DNA from: Deinococcus arboris
GTDB taxonomy: Bacteria > Deinococcota > Deinococci > Deinococcales > Deinococcaceae
DNA: 45,056 nucleotides
Direction of reading: 5' to 3'
Assembly: GCF_009755355.1 (NCBI RefSeq)
Contig: NZ_WQLB01000037.1
Span: 1 to 45,056, forward strand
Shown here: positions 26,819 through 33,891 of the stretch, in pieces
Layout: every line of letters starts with the position of its first letter
Numbering within the stretch: position 1 is the first letter of the stretch
The notes under the pieces: model-generated
What the model saw: the letters and a program-made list of their open reading frames with translations, nothing else
Told to the model about the DNA's origin: nothing
Database searches by the model: none
Program-made: the position numbers and the translations under genes

Positions 26819-27037
26819 TCAGCAGCAATACTTAGATGTGGTCGGAGCAGGCTGATTAGGCATTACTTGACCCGATCGCATACTCGCTGAGGGTCTTGGA
26901 GGCGGCGGCGTGGGGATACAGCAGCTAGAACTGTCTGAGCAGTCACCAGTAAATGGGCACAACAAAGAGTGTGTAGGATGATTCGTGCCAAGAGTGACAG
27001 GTCCTCCAGCTTTAAAGTCCAGATCAAAATCGCTCAT
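26819..27037 (-). CDS. lanA: Class I lanthipeptide precursor peptide
   Basis: 72 residues. The start ATG 27037 has AAGGAG 5 nt upstream. The leader contains FDLD at residues 4-7, equivalent to the FNLD box that LanB and LanC recognise in nisin-type leaders, then AGG at 10-12. The core has six Cys (27, 33, 39, 40, 71, 72) and many Ser/Thr. It divides into an N-terminal ring-forming part (SLLCPFTGDCSDSSSCC, 24-40), a proline-rich linker (42-49) and a tail ending TTSKYCC (66-72). I do not recognise a described family. Cleavage site and ring pattern are unknown. Immediately upstream of lanB, so assignment as the substrate is strong. Confidence 0.88.
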   Translation of the reverse strand: MSDFDLDFKAGGPVTLGTNHPTHSLLCPFTGDCSDSSSCCIPTPPPPRPSASMRSGQVMPNQPAPTTSKYCC

Positions 27038-27090
27038 AATACTCCTTATCGAGAAATACTTCGAAGGCCGCTTTCATGCCGTAGTAAGCC

Positions 27091-27116
27091 TTGAACAAGA
27101 TAAATATCTTGTTCAA
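27091..27116. promoter_or_regulatory. Perfect 12-2-12 dyad upstream of lanA
   Basis: Arms TTGAACAAGATA and TATCTTGTTCAA, spacer AA. The geometry and TGAACA/TGTTCA half-sites resemble ArsR/SmtB-type operators. It sits 54-79 bp before the lanA start, where a regulator could act. No -35/-10 pair stands out. Confidence 0.6.
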
Positions 27117-27139
27117 ACGACATGACACCGAGTGACTTG

Positions 27140-27180
27140 CAATAAGTGCATATTCACCACGTCGTAGTGGGCACTTATTG
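27140..27180. other. Compound hairpin upstream of lanA
   Basis: Outer arms CAATAAGTGC (27140-27149) and GCACTTATTG (27171-27180) enclose inner arms CCAC/GTGG (27157-27170). It may be a transcript-end hairpin or a leader structure of the lan mRNA. Confidence 0.4.
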
Positions 27181-27426
27181 AAGGCAGGGTGATGCTATCA
27201 AAACGCTATTAGACTGTGGCGAAGATTTGACCATGGCTGGTTAAAATGTATGTGCAAACGCTTTGAAAGTGTCTCAGACGCACTTTTCATCCTACTGAGA
27301 GGCGTGGTGGGTACGGGATGCAGTGCAGATCTGACCGACCAGGAATAGTCACGCCTTGAGCATCTGCTTCCTGGACCGAATCAGACGAGAGGTCCACATA
27401 TCCACAGGCATAGGGCACCGCTTGAA
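27181..27426. other. Intergenic DNA between lanA upstream region and copD
   Basis: No gene recognised. A shorter inverted repeat (GAAAGTG ... CACTTTTC near 27264-27290) is present. This is where the composition changes from AT-rich to GC-rich, so one border of the acquired lan block probably lies here. Confidence 0.4.
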
Positions 27427-27454
27427 AGAGCCGAGGGAGATATCCCTCGGCTCT
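27427..27454 (-). terminator. Intrinsic terminator of the metal operon
   Basis: Perfect 12-bp stem AGAGCCGAGGGA / TCCCTCGGCTCT with GATA loop, 10 bp after the copD stop. It closes the long minus-strand operon. Confidence 0.88.
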
Positions 27455-27464
27455 CTGGTCTTCC

Positions 27465-28265
27465 CTACCCGAATAGTGGGTAAGTTGGCACGGTGCCGTG
27501 TGCTGGCGTCGGTGTGACGGACAGAGACGCAGTGAGGGTCACGATCAGTCCCAGCAGCACCAGCTCCAGCGACAGGAGGCCGTAGACCTGTTTCCGCTGA
27601 GCGAGGAAACGCCGCAGAACGCCAGCGGCCGCCAGGGCAAGGACCACGAAGACCAGTTTGAGGAGCAGCAGCTGGCCGTAGCGGGTGGTCAGCGTTGGCC
27701 ACCCACCCGCGTGTTCCCAGGTGGCGACCACGCCCGTCACGCCCAGGATCACCACACAGACTGTGGCCACAGGCCTAAAGCGGCGCAAGGCGGGCAGACG
27801 CTCTTCAGGCCCGCCCAACAGGTTCAGGACACCGCCCAGCCACACGGCCATCGCGCCGGCGTGCACCGCATGCAGCAGCCGCACACTGGGGCCGTGGGTG
27901 GCGCCGTGGCCCAGCCCACCCAGCCCCCAGAGCAGCGTGCCGGCCGCCAACAGACTGAGCCAGGTCGGCCAGCGGGAGAGGGCACTGGCCAGCAGCAACG
28001 CTGTGCCCAGCAGCACGGTCAAGGTCGCCCGGCCTGGGACCGTCTGCTGCAGATAGACCGGCACATCCGGCCAAGTCAGGTAGCCCAAGGTGAACAGGGT
28101 CACCCCCACCTGGATCAGGCTCCCAATGGAGATCAGCCCCGCCCCGAATGCCAGCCAACTGCCACCGGGCTGGTTGTCCGGCCGCCAGGCCCGCGCGGCC
28201 ACGCCACCGACCAGCAGCGCGGTCCCCAGATACATCAACAACTTCGTCAGTGCCAGAACAGACAT
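27465..28265 (-). CDS. copD: CopD-family copper transport membrane protein
   Basis: 266 residues with about eight membrane helices. CopD hallmarks are LLHAVHAGAMAVWLGGV and RYGQLLLLKLVFVVLALAAAG. CopD is thought to move copper across the inner membrane in partnership with CopC. The C-terminal tail faces outward and is short. It begins 8 bp after copC and is the last gene of the operon. Confidence 0.85.
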   Translation of the reverse strand: MSVLALTKLLMYLGTALLVGGVAARAWRPDNQPGGSWLAFGAGLISIGSLIQVGVTLFTLGYLTWPDVPVYLQQTVPGRATLTVLLGTALLLASALSRWPTWLSLLAAGTLLWGLGGLGHGATHGPSVRLLHAVHAGAMAVWLGGVLNLLGGPEERLPALRRFRPVATVCVVILGVTGVVATWEHAGGWPTLTTRYGQLLLLKLVFVVLALAAAGVLRRFLAQRKQVYGLLSLELVLLGLIVTLTASLSVTPTPAHGTVPTYPLFG

Positions 28266-28273
28266 CCGCCGCC

Positions 28274-28672
28274 CTACCGAACAGTGAAGGTGCGGAAATC
28301 TGTGACTGGGTGGCTGTCATCCGACAGGATCTTCCAGGCCACCACGTATACACCTTTGGGCAGCGCCGTTTTCAGCGGCAACCGAATCAGGGCCGCTGTG
28401 GCGGGCAGATTCACCGCCGCCGTGGCCAGCGCAGGGACACCAGCCTTCAGCGCCAGGGCGGCGGTCGCCGCCTGCGCTGGCGTGCTGGACGCAGGAACAC
28501 GCATCACGCGGAAGCTGGAGAAGCGGGTGCTCAGCGGTTCACTAAATTGCAGCGTGACGGCTTCAGGCGCCGGCCCTGTGCTGCCAGGCGCCGGTGTCAC
28601 CCGCGTCAAGGCCGCGTGTGCCTGCGCGGTGCCCAGCGTCAAGGCGATCAGCCCAAGCAGGTGGCGCCTCAT
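28274..28672 (-). CDS. copC: CopC-family periplasmic copper-binding protein
   Basis: 132 residues. The signal peptide ends at TAQA, leaving His as the likely mature N-terminus ([13 protein letters not shown]); CopC proteins bind Cu(II) through the N-terminal amine and this first His. The second part of the site, [16 protein letters not shown], with the Asp and His ligands, is at the C-terminus. The Cu(I) Met-rich loop of two-site CopC proteins is absent, so this is a Cu(II)-only type (inference). It overlaps the YcnI gene by 4 nt. Confidence 0.88.
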   Translation of the reverse strand: MRRHLLGLIALTLGTAQAHAALTRVTPAPGSTGPAPEAVTLQFSEPLSTRFSSFRVMRVPASSTPAQAATAALALKAGVPALATAAVNLPATAALIRLPLKTALPKGVYVVAWKILSDDSHPVTDFRTFTVR

Positions 28673-29115
28673 TTGATGGTTACGGTGCTGGCCGGCCCCT
28701 GGTCAGGGTTGCTGCCGTCCCAAGCCGCTACAGAGCCGTCGCTGTACGTCTGGTAGATCTTCCACACCACGTCACCGGCCGCGGCTGGGTTCCGGGCCTG
28801 AAAGAAAAAGCGGGCGTACTCCATGGGGGCCACGCGGCCTTTCCACACCACTTCCGTGACGAGGCCATCCGCGTTCTTGGTGACAGTGCGGGTGAAGCCG
28901 GGTGCCGTTTCGAATCGGGTCAGACTGACCCCACTCGGCACAACCAGCCGGATCTGGGTCGTGCTGATCTCTTTTTCAGTGGGGACATTGAGCCGGTAGG
29001 TTTCAGTGATGCCGACCTTGCTTTCACCCAGACCTGCTTCCGTACGGACAGTGGCGTGAGCGCCAGCGACAGACAACAACATGGTAGACAGCAGTGTAAG
29101 GACAAGACGGAACAT
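28669..29115 (-). CDS. YcnI-like (DUF1775) copper-associated protein
   Basis: 148 residues with a signal peptide ending SVAGA, so the mature protein probably starts HATVRTEAG. YcnI-type domains bind Cu(II) with the N-terminal His and a conserved Trp; a Trp is present in VVWKIYQTY and AAWDG. The protein lacks the usual C-terminal membrane anchor. It lies directly before copC, as in many copC-copD loci. Confidence 0.82.
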   Translation of the reverse strand: MFRLVLTLLSTMLLSVAGAHATVRTEAGLGESKVGITETYRLNVPTEKEISTTQIRLVVPSGVSLTRFETAPGFTRTVTKNADGLVTEVVWKGRVAPMEYARFFFQARNPAAAGDVVWKIYQTYSDGSVAAWDGSNPDQGPASTVTIK

Positions 29116-29128
29116 GGGACTCCTTCAG

Positions 29129-29521
29129 TCAGTGGAGAAAGAGGCGAGTGGCCGAGCAGCGTGACCCTTCACTGGGTCTGGCGCTGTGAATGCAACCCAT
29201 AGTGGGTGGCGCCCGGGCCTGCACGCGCCAAACCAGGCGAAGAGCCAAAGTGTCAGGAGGCCGCACCCTGAGGGCTGGCCGATCAAGTCTGTGGTCTGGC
29301 TCCGGTAAAGGGTCTGGCGCCAGGGCAAAGGCCGCCGAGAAGCAGTACACGCAGTGAGGCCCGTGGCCCTCTGCCGAGTCCTGATGGCCTGTTGCCGGAG
29401 CGTGGCCTTGATGGGCTGGCCTCGCCGGCGCAGGCGGCGCCACTGGATCGCGAACCAGATACACGAACGCGCCGAGCAGACTCAGCAGGCTCAGCACCCA
29501 GGGCTGCAAGGAGCGGTTCAT
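29129..29521 (-). CDS. DUF2946-like small exported protein
   Basis: 130 residues from ATG 29521. One N-terminal hydrophobic segment, a His-rich stretch (HQGHAPATGHQDSAEGHGPH) and a CVYC motif followed by a hydrophobic segment, then a proline-rich tail ending RAPP. This layout matches DUF2946 proteins found beside copper genes. His and the CxxC pair suggest Cu binding (inference). It sits 13 bp before the YcnI gene. Confidence 0.6.
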   Translation of the reverse strand: MNRSLQPWVLSLLSLLGAFVYLVRDPVAPPAPARPAHQGHAPATGHQDSAEGHGPHCVYCFSAAFALAPDPLPEPDHRLDRPALRVRPPDTLALRLVWRVQARAPPTMGCIHSARPSEGSRCSATRLFLH

Positions 29522-29624
29522 CCCTGGGCACACCCAACGCGCCTCGGCTGAGGGGTCCAGAGCCGCAGAGAGGGTTCGTCAGCCGAGCCCCCGGCCGCCG
29601 ACGGTCCGACGACCCAGCCTTTCG

Positions 29625-30101
29625 TCAACGCGGCAACCCACTGATGGTGATCAGGGTCTGGTCGCCCTGCTTGACCGCTGTGTAATGCAGTTCAGCCGGC
29701 AGTGTCTTGCCCATGAAGGCGGAATAGTGATCCGGGGCCATCAATTCATCGTCTAGCAGGACGTAGCCCTTTTCCCTGAGGCCCTGAGCCGCTGCCAAGG
29801 GCTGCCAGCCTGGCACGAGGTACTGCTCAACGCGGCTTTCCCCGGCGCGCACCTCCTGACGGTAGCTCGCGCTGTTCGGGCAGGTCGGTGTCAGGCCAGC
29901 AGGCAGAGGGGTCAGCCCATTCCAGAGCGTGCCTGGACGTTCAATGCAGTACAGCGGTGAGCGCCAGCGCAGCGTGTCGGCCAGCCACCAGCCGGTCGGC
30001 ACGGCAATGACCACGCCGCCCAAGAGGGCCAACGCGAGGGAAAGTCCTCTGCCTTTACTCGCGGGCGTGGTCCAGGGCATTTCGAATGGTTGTCGTGACA
30101 T
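29625..30101 (-). CDS. Membrane-anchored protein of unknown function in the metal operon
   Basis: About 158 residues from ATG 30101; ATG 30080 is equally plausible. Both overlap the 3' end of the CadC-like gene. One N-terminal membrane helix (LALALLGGVVIAVPTGWWLA) is followed by an extracytoplasmic domain with two Cys (in YCIERP and TCPNSAS). No family recognised. Position in the operon suggests a periplasmic role in copper or zinc handling. Confidence 0.55.
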   Translation of the reverse strand: MSRQPFEMPWTTPASKGRGLSLALALLGGVVIAVPTGWWLADTLRWRSPLYCIERPGTLWNGLTPLPAGLTPTCPNSASYRQEVRAGESRVEQYLVPGWQPLAAAQGLREKGYVLLDDELMAPDHYSAFMGKTLPAELHYTAVKQGDQTLITISGLPR

Positions 30102-30456
30102 GGTGATCAAGGAGTCGATAGTAGGCGACGCGGCCATCCTTGCGGAACGTCACGATACGGCCGGTCCGCAGCAGGCGCAGCTGATGACTGACGGCACTCT
30201 CGCTGATGCCGACCACAGCGGCCAGATCACACACGCACAGCTCGGTGGTTTGCAGCGCACTGAGAATCTTCAGGCGAGTCGGATCAGCCATCAGTTTCAG
30301 GAAGGAGGCCGCGTTCTCAATGCACCTCTCTTCAGGCTGCTGTGTCCGGGCCAACTGCACGGCCTCCGGATGCAGGCAAGGCACTTCACACACGTCGTCC
30401 TGAGAGGCTGTTCTCATTACGTCAGTGTAGACGCTCACCGCTTGACTCGCCGTCAC
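30055..30456 (-). CDS. CadC-like ArsR/SmtB-family metal-sensing repressor
   Basis: 133 residues. Both CadC metal sites are intact. The alpha3N site is C23-x3-C27 (VCEVPC) with C74-x-C76 (ELCVCD) in the recognition helix region, which senses Cd/Pb/Bi in CadC. The alpha5 site is D117-x-H119 with H130-x2-E133 (DHH...HARE), the Zn site, in exactly the CadC spacing. The helix-turn-helix is VGISESAVSHQLRLL. Start GTG 30456 overlaps the SCO stop (GTGA); ATG 30417 is an alternative, and a TACACT box 6 nt before it could drive a leaderless transcript. It should release DNA on Cd, Pb or Zn. It is a likely regulator of the P-type ATPase operon in which it lies. Confidence 0.9.
   Translation of the reverse strand: MTASQAVSVYTDVMRTASQDDVCEVPCLHPEAVQLARTQQPEERCIENAASFLKLMADPTRLKILSALQTTELCVCDLAAVVGISESAVSHQLRLLRTGRIVTFRKDGRVAYYRLLDHHVTTTIRNALDHARE
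30414..30434 (-). promoter_or_regulatory. Possible internal promoter/operator for the CadC-like gene
   Basis: The coding strand reads TCTACACTGACGT. It is similar to TCTACTCAGACAT (plus strand, in front of the P-type ATPase), 11 of 13 positions. It contains the TACACT box preceding ATG 30417. This would allow autoregulated synthesis of a short form; the site also lies inside the coding region of the long form. Confidence 0.3.
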
Positions 30457-31100
30457 CGCAGCACCGTCTGCACGTCCGACGCAATCCGGTCGGTAAGATT
30501 CAGCTGCGTGTAGTCCCAGACCACCCGGCGCTGCCCTTCCCGGTCCACCAGGTAGACCCCCGTCGTGTGGTTGACGTCATACCGGTCTGGGGCCGTCACG
30601 TTCGAGTATTCAAACCCCACACCCCAGGCGGCCGCGGCGTCGCGCAATTGACTGGCGGGAATCACCAGGCCGCGCGCGTTGGCGCTGAAGTAGCGGACAT
30701 AGGTGCGCAACTCGGCCGGCGTGTCCCGTTTCGGGTCCACGGTGACCAGGAGGCTGATCAGCTCCTGGCGCTGATTCTCAGGCAAGGTCTGCCGCACCCG
30801 TTCCAGCGCCGCCAGGGTCGTTGGACAGATGTTGGGACAGTTGAGAAAGCCGAAAAAGACGGCGACGGCTTTTCCCTTGAAATCAGAGAGCGCCAGTGGC
30901 TGACCATTGTCTCCAGTGCCTTCAAGAGGAGGCGCGCCTGTGCCTGGTGAATAAGCCGTACCCAGCAGCCCCTGTGGATTGCGCAGGCGACTGTAGAGCA
31001 GGGCCGCCGACAGGAGAGCGGCCACGGCCAGGAGCGCCAGGGTGAGTGAGCGCTGCCAGGGGCGAGGGCGAATGGCTTGGGAGGCAGGGGTTAGGGTCAT
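30453..31100 (-). CDS. SCO1/SenC/PrrC-family copper chaperone
   Basis: 215 residues with one N-terminal membrane anchor (20-37) and a thioredoxin-like domain facing outward. The copper site is C88-P-N-I-C92-P and the His in DVNHTTGVYLVD, all conserved. SCO proteins deliver copper to the CuA centre of cytochrome oxidase or act as thiol reductants. It starts 24 bp after the CDF gene and overlaps the CadC-like gene. Confidence 0.9.
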   Translation of the reverse strand: MTLTPASQAIRPRPWQRSLTLALLAVAALLSAALLYSRLRNPQGLLGTAYSPGTGAPPLEGTGDNGQPLALSDFKGKAVAVFFGFLNCPNICPTTLAALERVRQTLPENQRQELISLLVTVDPKRDTPAELRTYVRYFSANARGLVIPASQLRDAAAAWGVGFEYSNVTAPDRYDVNHTTGVYLVDREGQRRVVWDYTQLNLTDRIASDVQTVLR

Positions 31101-31124
31101 AGCAACTCACAGGGCAAGAACGGG

Positions 31125-32015
31125 TCAGTTGTGCAGGTGATCGTGGGCGCTCAGCGGGGCCCCAGGCGGCTCAATCTGGACAGTGACGTGGTCGATCTCG
31201 TACTTGGCGGCAATGTCAGCCACCTGACGCTGCACCAGTGGCATGGACGCGGCACTCACGACATGCGCGGTGAGGCTGTGCTGGCCACTCGTGACGCTCC
31301 ACACATGGAGATCATGGACGCCCGTGACCTCTGGCAGCGCCAACAGGTCGGCGCGCAGGGTATCCAGGTCCAGTCCCTCCGGCACACCTTCAAGCAGCAC
31401 GTTGACGCTGGCCTTGAGCAGCGCCCAGGTCCGTGGCAGCACCCAGAGCCCAATCAAGGCGCCCAGCACCGGATCAATCCAGCTCTGACCCGTGAACCGG
31501 ATCAGGATGGCCCCCACGATCACGGCCACGGACCCCAACAGGTCCCCCATCACTTCGAGGTACGCCGACTTGATGTTCAGGCTGTCCTGACTGCCCTGGG
31601 TCAGGATGCGGGCACTGATCAGGTTGATGATCAGACCCGCCGTCGCCACGATGAGCATGGGGGTCGTTTGAACGTCGACCGGCTCCTGCAGCCGCCGGTA
31701 CGCCTCAATCAGAATGTACAACCCGACCGCGAACAGCGCGGCCGCATTGACCGTGGCCGCCAGAATCTCGGCGCGGCGATACCCGAACGTGCGGCGTCGG
31801 TCGGCTGCGCGCTGCCCGAGCTTGAGTGCGAAGAGCGATAAGGCCAGTGCCATCACGTCTGTGAGCATGTGGCCCGCATCCGACAGGAGTGCCAAGCTAC
31901 CGGAGAGCAGCCCGTACACCACCTCAACGATCAGGAAGCTCCCGGTCAGGAGCAGGGCCAGCGTCAGTTGACGGGCGCCGGCGGCCGCCCCGTGGGCGTG
32001 ACTGTGTTCACTCAT
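31125..32015 (-). CDS. czcD: Cation diffusion facilitator (CzcD-type) metal exporter
   Basis: 296 residues, six membrane helices and a cytoplasmic C-terminal domain (about 215-296). TM2 has SDAGHMLTDV (the HxxxD metal site). The TM5 position reads LEVMGDLLGS, with Glu where many CzcD/ZitB proteins have His; the Asp is kept. N- and C-termini are His-rich (HSHAHG, HDHLH). It exports Zn, and perhaps Co or Cd, using proton antiport. It overlaps the DUF305 gene by 8 nt. Confidence 0.88.
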   Translation of the reverse strand: MSEHSHAHGAAAGARQLTLALLLTGSFLIVEVVYGLLSGSLALLSDAGHMLTDVMALALSLFALKLGQRAADRRRTFGYRRAEILAATVNAAALFAVGLYILIEAYRRLQEPVDVQTTPMLIVATAGLIINLISARILTQGSQDSLNIKSAYLEVMGDLLGSVAVIVGAILIRFTGQSWIDPVLGALIGLWVLPRTWALLKASVNVLLEGVPEGLDLDTLRADLLALPEVTGVHDLHVWSVTSGQHSLTAHVVSAASMPLVQRQVADIAAKYEIDHVTVQIEPPGAPLSAHDHLHN

Positions 32016-32634
32016 GATTCATCATGTCCATGTTGTGGGTGGGCAGCGGCTCAGGCGTCACGCCGCGCCCGGCCAGCAGGGCGTCAATCGCCTGAATCTC
32101 AGAGCGCTGCGCCGTGACGACCCGCTGGGCGAAGGCCCGCACCTCTGGACGACGCACGGTGCCCAGGGCCGACGTGGCCATCTCGACGCCGCCCTGATGG
32201 TGTCGGCGCATCAGGGTCAGAAAGCGGGTCTCGGCCGTGCGGGGAGACAGTATCTGCAGGGACATCTCGTCGGCTGCGGACGCCATGCCCATCGCAGAGC
32301 GGTTCATGCCGGCCATGGGCGCTTCGCGACCGGCCAGTGAGCGGCTCCACGCCATCAGCCAGCCCTGCAGCTGGCCGATCTGGGCCTGTTGGGTAAGCAG
32401 GATGTCCTGCGCGAGCAAGCGGATCTCTGGATCAGCCGCGCGTTTGACCAGCGTGACGCTCATGTTGACGGCCTGGGCGTGATGCGCGGCCATATCCCGG
32501 GCGAAGGTCACCTCTGGATTCGCTTCAGATGGGAGCCGGGGCCAGGTCACCGCCACGCCGACACCCAAGGCCGATACGAGCACAGCCGCGCCAGTCCAGC
32601 CAATCAGACCGTATCGTCGTACGCGCCGCTGCAC
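32008..32634 (-). CDS. DUF305-family exported protein
   Basis: 208 residues starting at GTG 32634, with GGAG 5 nt upstream. One N-terminal membrane anchor and two repeats of a ferritin-like helical domain: FARDMAAHHAQAVNMS and LMRRHHQGGVEMA, the His/Met signatures of DUF305. It ends in a Met/His tail (HNMDMMNHE). DUF305 proteins accompany copper and silver systems and may buffer metals in the cell envelope. Overlaps both neighbours. Confidence 0.85.
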   Translation of the reverse strand: MQRRVRRYGLIGWTGAAVLVSALGVGVAVTWPRLPSEANPEVTFARDMAAHHAQAVNMSVTLVKRAADPEIRLLAQDILLTQQAQIGQLQGWLMAWSRSLAGREAPMAGMNRSAMGMASAADEMSLQILSPRTAETRFLTLMRRHHQGGVEMATSALGTVRRPEVRAFAQRVVTAQRSEIQAIDALLAGRGVTPEPLPTHNMDMMNHE

Positions 32635-33104
32635 GAGGCTCCAATCTCCGGGGCTTCACCACCCTGCTCGTAGGTTTGGACGAATGACTTGATGCGCGGA
32701 TCTGACGCGTCCTGCACCTCCAGTTGCTTGTTCCAGGCACTCAGCACAATCGGCGCCTTTTGCGACTCATGGGGCGAGAGCAGAATGTACGTCCGCCCAG
32801 CCAGGCTGTCTTTGAGCTGCAGCACCTGACTGGCGCTCAGGCCCGGCTGATACGAGATCCAGACGGCCCCATGTTCCATGCTGTGGACAGCGTACTCGTC
32901 GTACAGAGGCCGGTTATAGATCCCGCAGTTCTGCCAGGCGGCATTGTGCTCGCCCCCCGCAGGCGGGCGCTGGGCGTACTCAAGGCGACCAGGCTTGTGG
33001 GCGCCACCTTCAAATTTGAAGGTCTGGACACCTTCAATATCACCACCCGTCTGGTTACAGGCTGCGAGAAGGACAGTCAGGGACAGCAACATCAATCGTT
33101 TCAT
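32604..33104 (-). CDS. DUF3105-family lipoprotein
   Basis: 166 residues from ATG 33104, with AGGAGA upstream. The lipobox is LAAC (Cys at residue 16), so it is a lipoprotein. The DUF3105 core is recognisable: RPPAGGEHNAAWQNCGIY and HSMEHGAVWISYQP. Conserved His, Cys and Glu suggest metal binding (inference). The gene lies directly after lspA (ATGA overlap), the enzyme that would mature it. Confidence 0.82.
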   Translation of the reverse strand: MKRLMLLSLTVLLAACNQTGGDIEGVQTFKFEGGAHKPGRLEYAQRPPAGGEHNAAWQNCGIYNRPLYDEYAVHSMEHGAVWISYQPGLSASQVLQLKDSLAGRTYILLSPHESQKAPIVLSAWNKQLEVQDASDPRIKSFVQTYEQGGEAPEIGASCSGAYDDTV

Positions 33105-33646
33105 AGGTTCTCCTGAAAAGGCGTGGGGTGAGTCGATGGAGTCTGGCGCTGAGCACGCCGCTCCCGCCACCAGGACACGAGCAGCAGTGCGGCCACGCCA
33201 GCGCAGACGAGGACATCGGATAGGTTGAAAATGGGAAAGGGGCGACTGCTCAGTATGTTTGATACTCGGTCTAGCAGCGGTGAGGTCAGGTAGTCCACCA
33301 CGGCGCCGCGCGCCAGGCCGTCCAGTGCGTTGCCCAGGGCACCTGCCGCGATGAGGGCCACTGGCCAGATCAGAGCCGGCCGTACCCGCTTGACGACCAG
33401 CGCTCCAATCAGGCCCACACCGACCAACAGCCGCAGGACAGCCAGTGGAACGGCGAAGCTGCCCAGCAGGCCCCACGCCATGCCTGTGTTGTACGTGAAC
33501 CCCAGGTGCAGGACGCCGGGCACCAGAGGGCGGTCAATCCCCGGACTCAGGTGCTGAACGGCCCAGGCTTTGAGCAGCCCTTCCCCCACCAGGAGGAGGG
33601 CGATCAAGGCCACTGGAGCCCAGAGGACCGGCCGAACAGAGCTCAT
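33101..33646 (-). CDS. lspA: Lipoprotein signal peptidase (prolipoprotein signal peptidase II)
   Basis: 181 residues, four membrane helices. Catalytic Asp motifs are GNALDGLARGAVVDYL and FPIFNLSDV, and NTGMAWG is the conserved turn. It removes signal peptides of diacylglyceryl-modified prolipoproteins. As the operon encodes a lipoprotein next to it, this is likely a dedicated or accessory copy rather than the housekeeping one (inference). Overlaps the glutaredoxin and DUF3105 genes by 4 nt each. Confidence 0.93.
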   Translation of the reverse strand: MSSVRPVLWAPVALIALLLVGEGLLKAWAVQHLSPGIDRPLVPGVLHLGFTYNTGMAWGLLGSFAVPLAVLRLLVGVGLIGALVVKRVRPALIWPVALIAAGALGNALDGLARGAVVDYLTSPLLDRVSNILSSRPFPIFNLSDVLVCAGVAALLLVSWWRERRAQRQTPSTHPTPFQENL

Positions 33647-33891
33647 GCCTGGCCTGCCAGCGCCGCTAGCAGGCCAGGCCGCTGCTGATCAACTGGACCA
33701 AAGAACACTTGGCTCCCAATGACTGTGACGGGCGCGACCCGGACATCCGTGACCTGCTGCAGCTCAGCCAATGCACTGGGGTCCTGCCGCAGGTCTCGGA
33801 CACGGAACGCGGCGCCGCACCGGTCGAGCAGGCGTTTGACCGCTTCACAGTCGGCGCAGTTGGGGACGGTGTACACAGTGATCTCAGGCAT
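33643..33891 (-). CDS. Glutaredoxin-like thiol protein
   Basis: 82 residues: one glutaredoxin domain with the active site CADC (residues 12-15) and the cis-Pro loop VAPVTVIG. No signal peptide, so cytoplasmic. It overlaps the ATPase by 8 nt. It may protect or reduce the Cys metal sites of the ATPase and of the CadC-like sensor (inference). Confidence 0.85.
   Translation of the reverse strand: MPEITVYTVPNCADCEAVKRLLDRCGAAFRVRDLRQDPSALAELQQVTDVRVAPVTVIGSQVFFGPVDQQRPGLLAALAGQA

Noticed and set aside
27349..27702. Minus-strand open frame over the copD 3' end and its terminator
   Set aside because: It runs through the terminator hairpin and is out of frame with copD, which has clear family motifs.
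31125..32015. Glu in place of His in TM5 of the CDF exporter as a specificity change
   Set aside because: Related exporters in similar loci may also carry Glu here; without an alignment I cannot call it unusual.
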